In this document: positions 6,267-7,822 of the stretch, in pieces
Numbering within the stretch: the first letter of the stretch is position 1
Layout of the letters: every line of letters begins with the position of its first letter
NCBI GenBank assembly: GCA_021736505.1
Contig: JAIPFU010000080.1
Coordinates: 1-7,822, forward strand
Direction of reading: 5' to 3'
Origin: Spirochaetia bacterium
GTDB taxonomy: Bacteria > Spirochaetota > Spirochaetia > PWKH01
DNA: 7,822 nt
Notes under the pieces: model-generated
What the model was told of the DNA's origin: nothing
Databases searched by the model: none
Seen by the model: only the letters and a program-made list of their open reading frames with translations
Program-made: the position numbers and the translations under genes

Positions 6267-6309
6267 GACTTACTATTCAAAATACGATTCTTTTGATACT
6301 ATTCCTGAT

Positions 6310-7488
6310 ATGCTCTCTAGCGATCCTGAAGCAGCCCGTACCATCAATCGCCTCCGGATTCTCAATTCCATCCGCAGTCATGCACTCATATCCCGAGCTG
6401 AAATTTCACGAGACCTTCATTTAAATAAGATGACAGTATCCAGTATTGTTGAGGATTTAATACAGCAGGGATTAATAAAGGAAAAGGGAAAGCAGGAAAA
6501 CATTTCGGGAAGAAAAGGCATATCCCTCTCAGTCGATCCAGAGTATGGTTCTATAATACTAGTAGATGCCGGCTTATGGAAAACACGGCTTGGTATAACT
6601 GACAGCACTGGCAAAGTAGATCTTATTGAAGAGTATCTTACTTCAGATAATCATGAACCTGACTTCTTTTTCCACTCAACCGTTGAAAAAGTTGAAGAAG
6701 TAAAACAAAACTATTTCCAGGGGAAACCCCCACTCGGCTTATCCGTATCCCTAGACGGCCTTGTTGACCCGAAAACTGGAACGGTAAAACACTCGCCCAA
6801 CTGGGGATGGCATCAGATTCCCGCCGCAGATATGCTCAGCCGAATGACAGGAATCAGCACGACGGTTGATAACAATGTGCGCTGCATGCTTTTGGGAGAA
6901 CAATGGTTTAACAATTTAGATACCGCTCAAACTGTTATCTACATCAACTGGGCACATGGTATCGGTTCTGCAATTATGCATGATCAAATCATTCTTCAGG
7001 TGGACAGCGAGTTCGGACATATTCCTGTCGCAGATACTCGGATGTGCAGCTGCGGAAAAGTAGGTTGTCTTGAAGCTCATGCCAGCGGTAGAGTACTTCA
7101 GGAACTTGGCGGTAAAATTCTGGCGAGGCAGTCACTTTCCGTAAAGCAGATGCTTCCGTTCCTGGACAATACCATCGAACTCAGGAAACTATTCCGTTAC
7201 GCTTCAACGAGTCTGGGAAAAGGCATTGCTTCTGTAGCAAATATGATGAGTCCCGATCTTATAATAATCGGCGGCGGAATTTCTCAGATTGGCTCGTTTT
7301 TTCTTGATGTCATTCGGTCTGAATGTGAAAGAAACACAATAGATACAATTTCAAAAAACCTGTCTGTACGCACTTCTCATTTTGGAGACAGCGCCGGCAT
7401 CATGGGAACAGCAGCTTTGGGCTTGAACACCTTTATTTTCAAAAAAAGCCTTCTGCACGCCCTCAGAACAGCAGATTTCTCCGTTTAG
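6310..7488 (+). CDS. ROK-family transcriptional regulator of the uxa operon (inferred target)
   Basis: A 392-residue NagC/XylR/Mlc-like protein. Residues about 12-56 form a winged HTH (RLRILNSIRSHALISRAEIS followed by the recognition segment LNKMTVSSIVEDL). The ROK sugar-kinase fold follows: phosphate loop VDAGLWKTRLGI (85-96), SLDGLVDPKTG (147-157), HGIGSAIM (216-223) and GGGIS (321-325). The ROK zinc site is complete: H237 and C246, C248, C253 in CSCGKVGCLEAH. Where kinases have Asn-Asp in the catalytic motif, this protein has DNN (187-189), with Asn replacing the expected catalytic Asp, so it is very likely a sensor rather than a kinase. ATG 6310 is the first usable start in the frame; the upstream frame is open but lacks ATG, GTG or TTG, and no Shine-Dalgarno is visible. 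It is divergent from uxaC with a shared operator candidate, so repression relieved by a uronate or pathway intermediate is the natural inference. The effector is unknown. Confidence 0.9.
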   Translation: MLSSDPEAARTINRLRILNSIRSHALISRAEISRDLHLNKMTVSSIVEDLIQQGLIKEKGKQENISGRKGISLSVDPEYGSIILVDAGLWKTRLGITDSTGKVDLIEEYLTSDNHEPDFFFHSTVEKVEEVKQNYFQGKPPLGLSVSLDGLVDPKTGTVKHSPNWGWHQIPAADMLSRMTGISTTVDNNVRCMLLGEQWFNNLDTAQTVIYINWAHGIGSAIMHDQIILQVDSEFGHIPVADTRMCSCGKVGCLEAHASGRVLQELGGKILARQSLSVKQMLPFLDNTIELRKLFRYASTSLGKGIASVANMMSPDLIIIGGGISQIGSFFLDVIRSECERNTIDTISKNLSVRTSHFGDSAGIMGTAALGLNTFIFKKSLLHALRTADFSV

Positions 7489-7496
7489 TATATAGC

Positions 7497-7601
7497 CCAG
7501 TTCTACTCAATATAACCCAATACTATTTAAACCAGCTCAATATCACTCAATCCAGCTCAATATCACTCAATCCTGATCAAACCAGCTCAATCCAGCTGCT
7601 C
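7497..7601. repeat. Pentamer-phased repeat (21 units, with two exact 20-nt copies) in a convergent gap
   Basis: The stretch divides into 21 pentamers, mostly TCAAT, CCAGC, CCAAT and relatives. CCAGCTCAATATCACTCAAT occurs twice back to back (7532-7551, 7552-7571), followed by diverged copies. It nearly fills the 116 nt between the ROK stop and the stop of the convergent gene at 7605. The end contains AGCTG/CAGCT (7594-7606), a 5-bp stem with a 3-nt loop and no T-run, too weak to call a terminator. Confidence 0.88.
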
Positions 7602-7604
7602 CAG

Positions 7605-7822
7605 CTAATCGGCATGGCGTTTCTGCAAATCCAGAACAAACTGCTGAAGTTTTTCTATACGATTTTCCCATGTATTCTCTTTGCTGAAACTAGTGATACG
7701 CAGCCGATAGTCATCATACTGTGCAAAAACCTGATCTATGGCCTCGGAAAAATCCGGCAGGTTCTCATCATCCATCAAGTATGCAGATCCCCGGCTGTGT
7801 TCAAGCGCAGGGAGGGCGGTAG
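7605..7822 (-). CDS. C-terminal fragment, probable glycosyltransferase (5'-partial)
   Basis: A frame entering from the right edge is open for 71 codons and ends at TAG (7605-7607). It begins TALPALEHSRGSAYLMDDEN and continues through DFSEAIDQVFAQYDDYR and FSKENTWENRIEKLQQF. The pattern of a short 'G.A.l.d' segment, an acidic 'd.e.l.eaI..v' helix and a final 'fS.e.tWe.ri.kl' helix resembles the C-terminal end of GT-B-fold glycosyltransferases (GT4/GT1-like), where it closes the nucleotide-sugar-binding domain. No catalytic residue is in the window, so donor and acceptor cannot be named. It converges on the ROK gene and has no visible link to uronate metabolism. Coding status is supported by the stop position just past the repeat array and by amphipathic composition; the family call is tentative. 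Confidence 0.5.
   Translation of the reverse strand, partial: TALPALEHSRGSAYLMDDENLPDFSEAIDQVFAQYDDYRLRITSFSKENTWENRIEKLQQFVLDLQKRHAD

Noticed and set aside
7594..7606. AGCTG/CAGCT hairpin as a bidirectional terminator
   Set aside because: Only 5 bp, with a 3-nt loop and no T-tract on either side; it also arises from repeated CCAGCT units.

Overview
The window carries a uronate (D-galacturonate/D-glucuronate) catabolic operon with a divergent ROK-family regulator. It is flanked by two genes cut off at the window edges. The organism is a bacterium of moderate G+C. A seven-transmembrane regulator with a GGDEF-like domain and a ROK repressor over a sugar-acid operon would fit a Spirochaetota or Bacillota member. 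That placement is a weak inference, because no phylogenetic marker is present.

Layout, left to right. Positions 1-1244 (minus, 3' end off the window) hold a membrane-anchored regulator: seven predicted transmembrane helices, then a degenerate GGDEF-like domain; the expected DNA-binding domain lies beyond position 1. Positions 1300-2832 (minus) are uxaA, altronate dehydratase. Positions 3020-4561 (minus) are uxaB, tagaturonate reductase. Positions 4636-6048 (minus) are uxaC, uronate isomerase. Positions 6049-6309 are the divergent control region, with facing promoters, a palindromic operator candidate, a possible leader peptide and a 17-unit pentanucleotide tract. Positions 6310-7488 (plus) are the ROK regulator. 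Positions 7489-7604 are a convergent gap almost filled by a second pentamer-phased repeat. Positions 7605-7822 (minus, 5' end off the window) are the C-terminal end of what looks like a glycosyltransferase.

How the genes work together. UxaC isomerises D-galacturonate to D-tagaturonate, UxaB reduces this to D-altronate with NADH, and UxaA dehydrates altronate to 2-keto-3-deoxygluconate. Transcription order uxaC-uxaB-uxaA equals reaction order. KDG kinase and aldolase, the uxuAB branch and a transporter are not in the window. The ROK protein is the obvious candidate local repressor: a 6-1-6 palindrome overlaps the -10 region of the uxaC promoter and also covers its own promoter.

The most unusual aspect is not a gene. 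Nearly every spacer is made of short-period, degenerate tandem repeats, and the unit differs each time: 5 nt before uxaC, 14 nt before uxaB, 9 nt (a three-residue peptide repeat) inside the uxaB N-terminus, 7 and 21 nt before uxaA, and 5/20 nt after the ROK gene. In front of all three uxa genes the tract touches or contains the Shine-Dalgarno sequence. I see no RNA gene, insertion sequence, CRISPR array or convincing intrinsic terminator.
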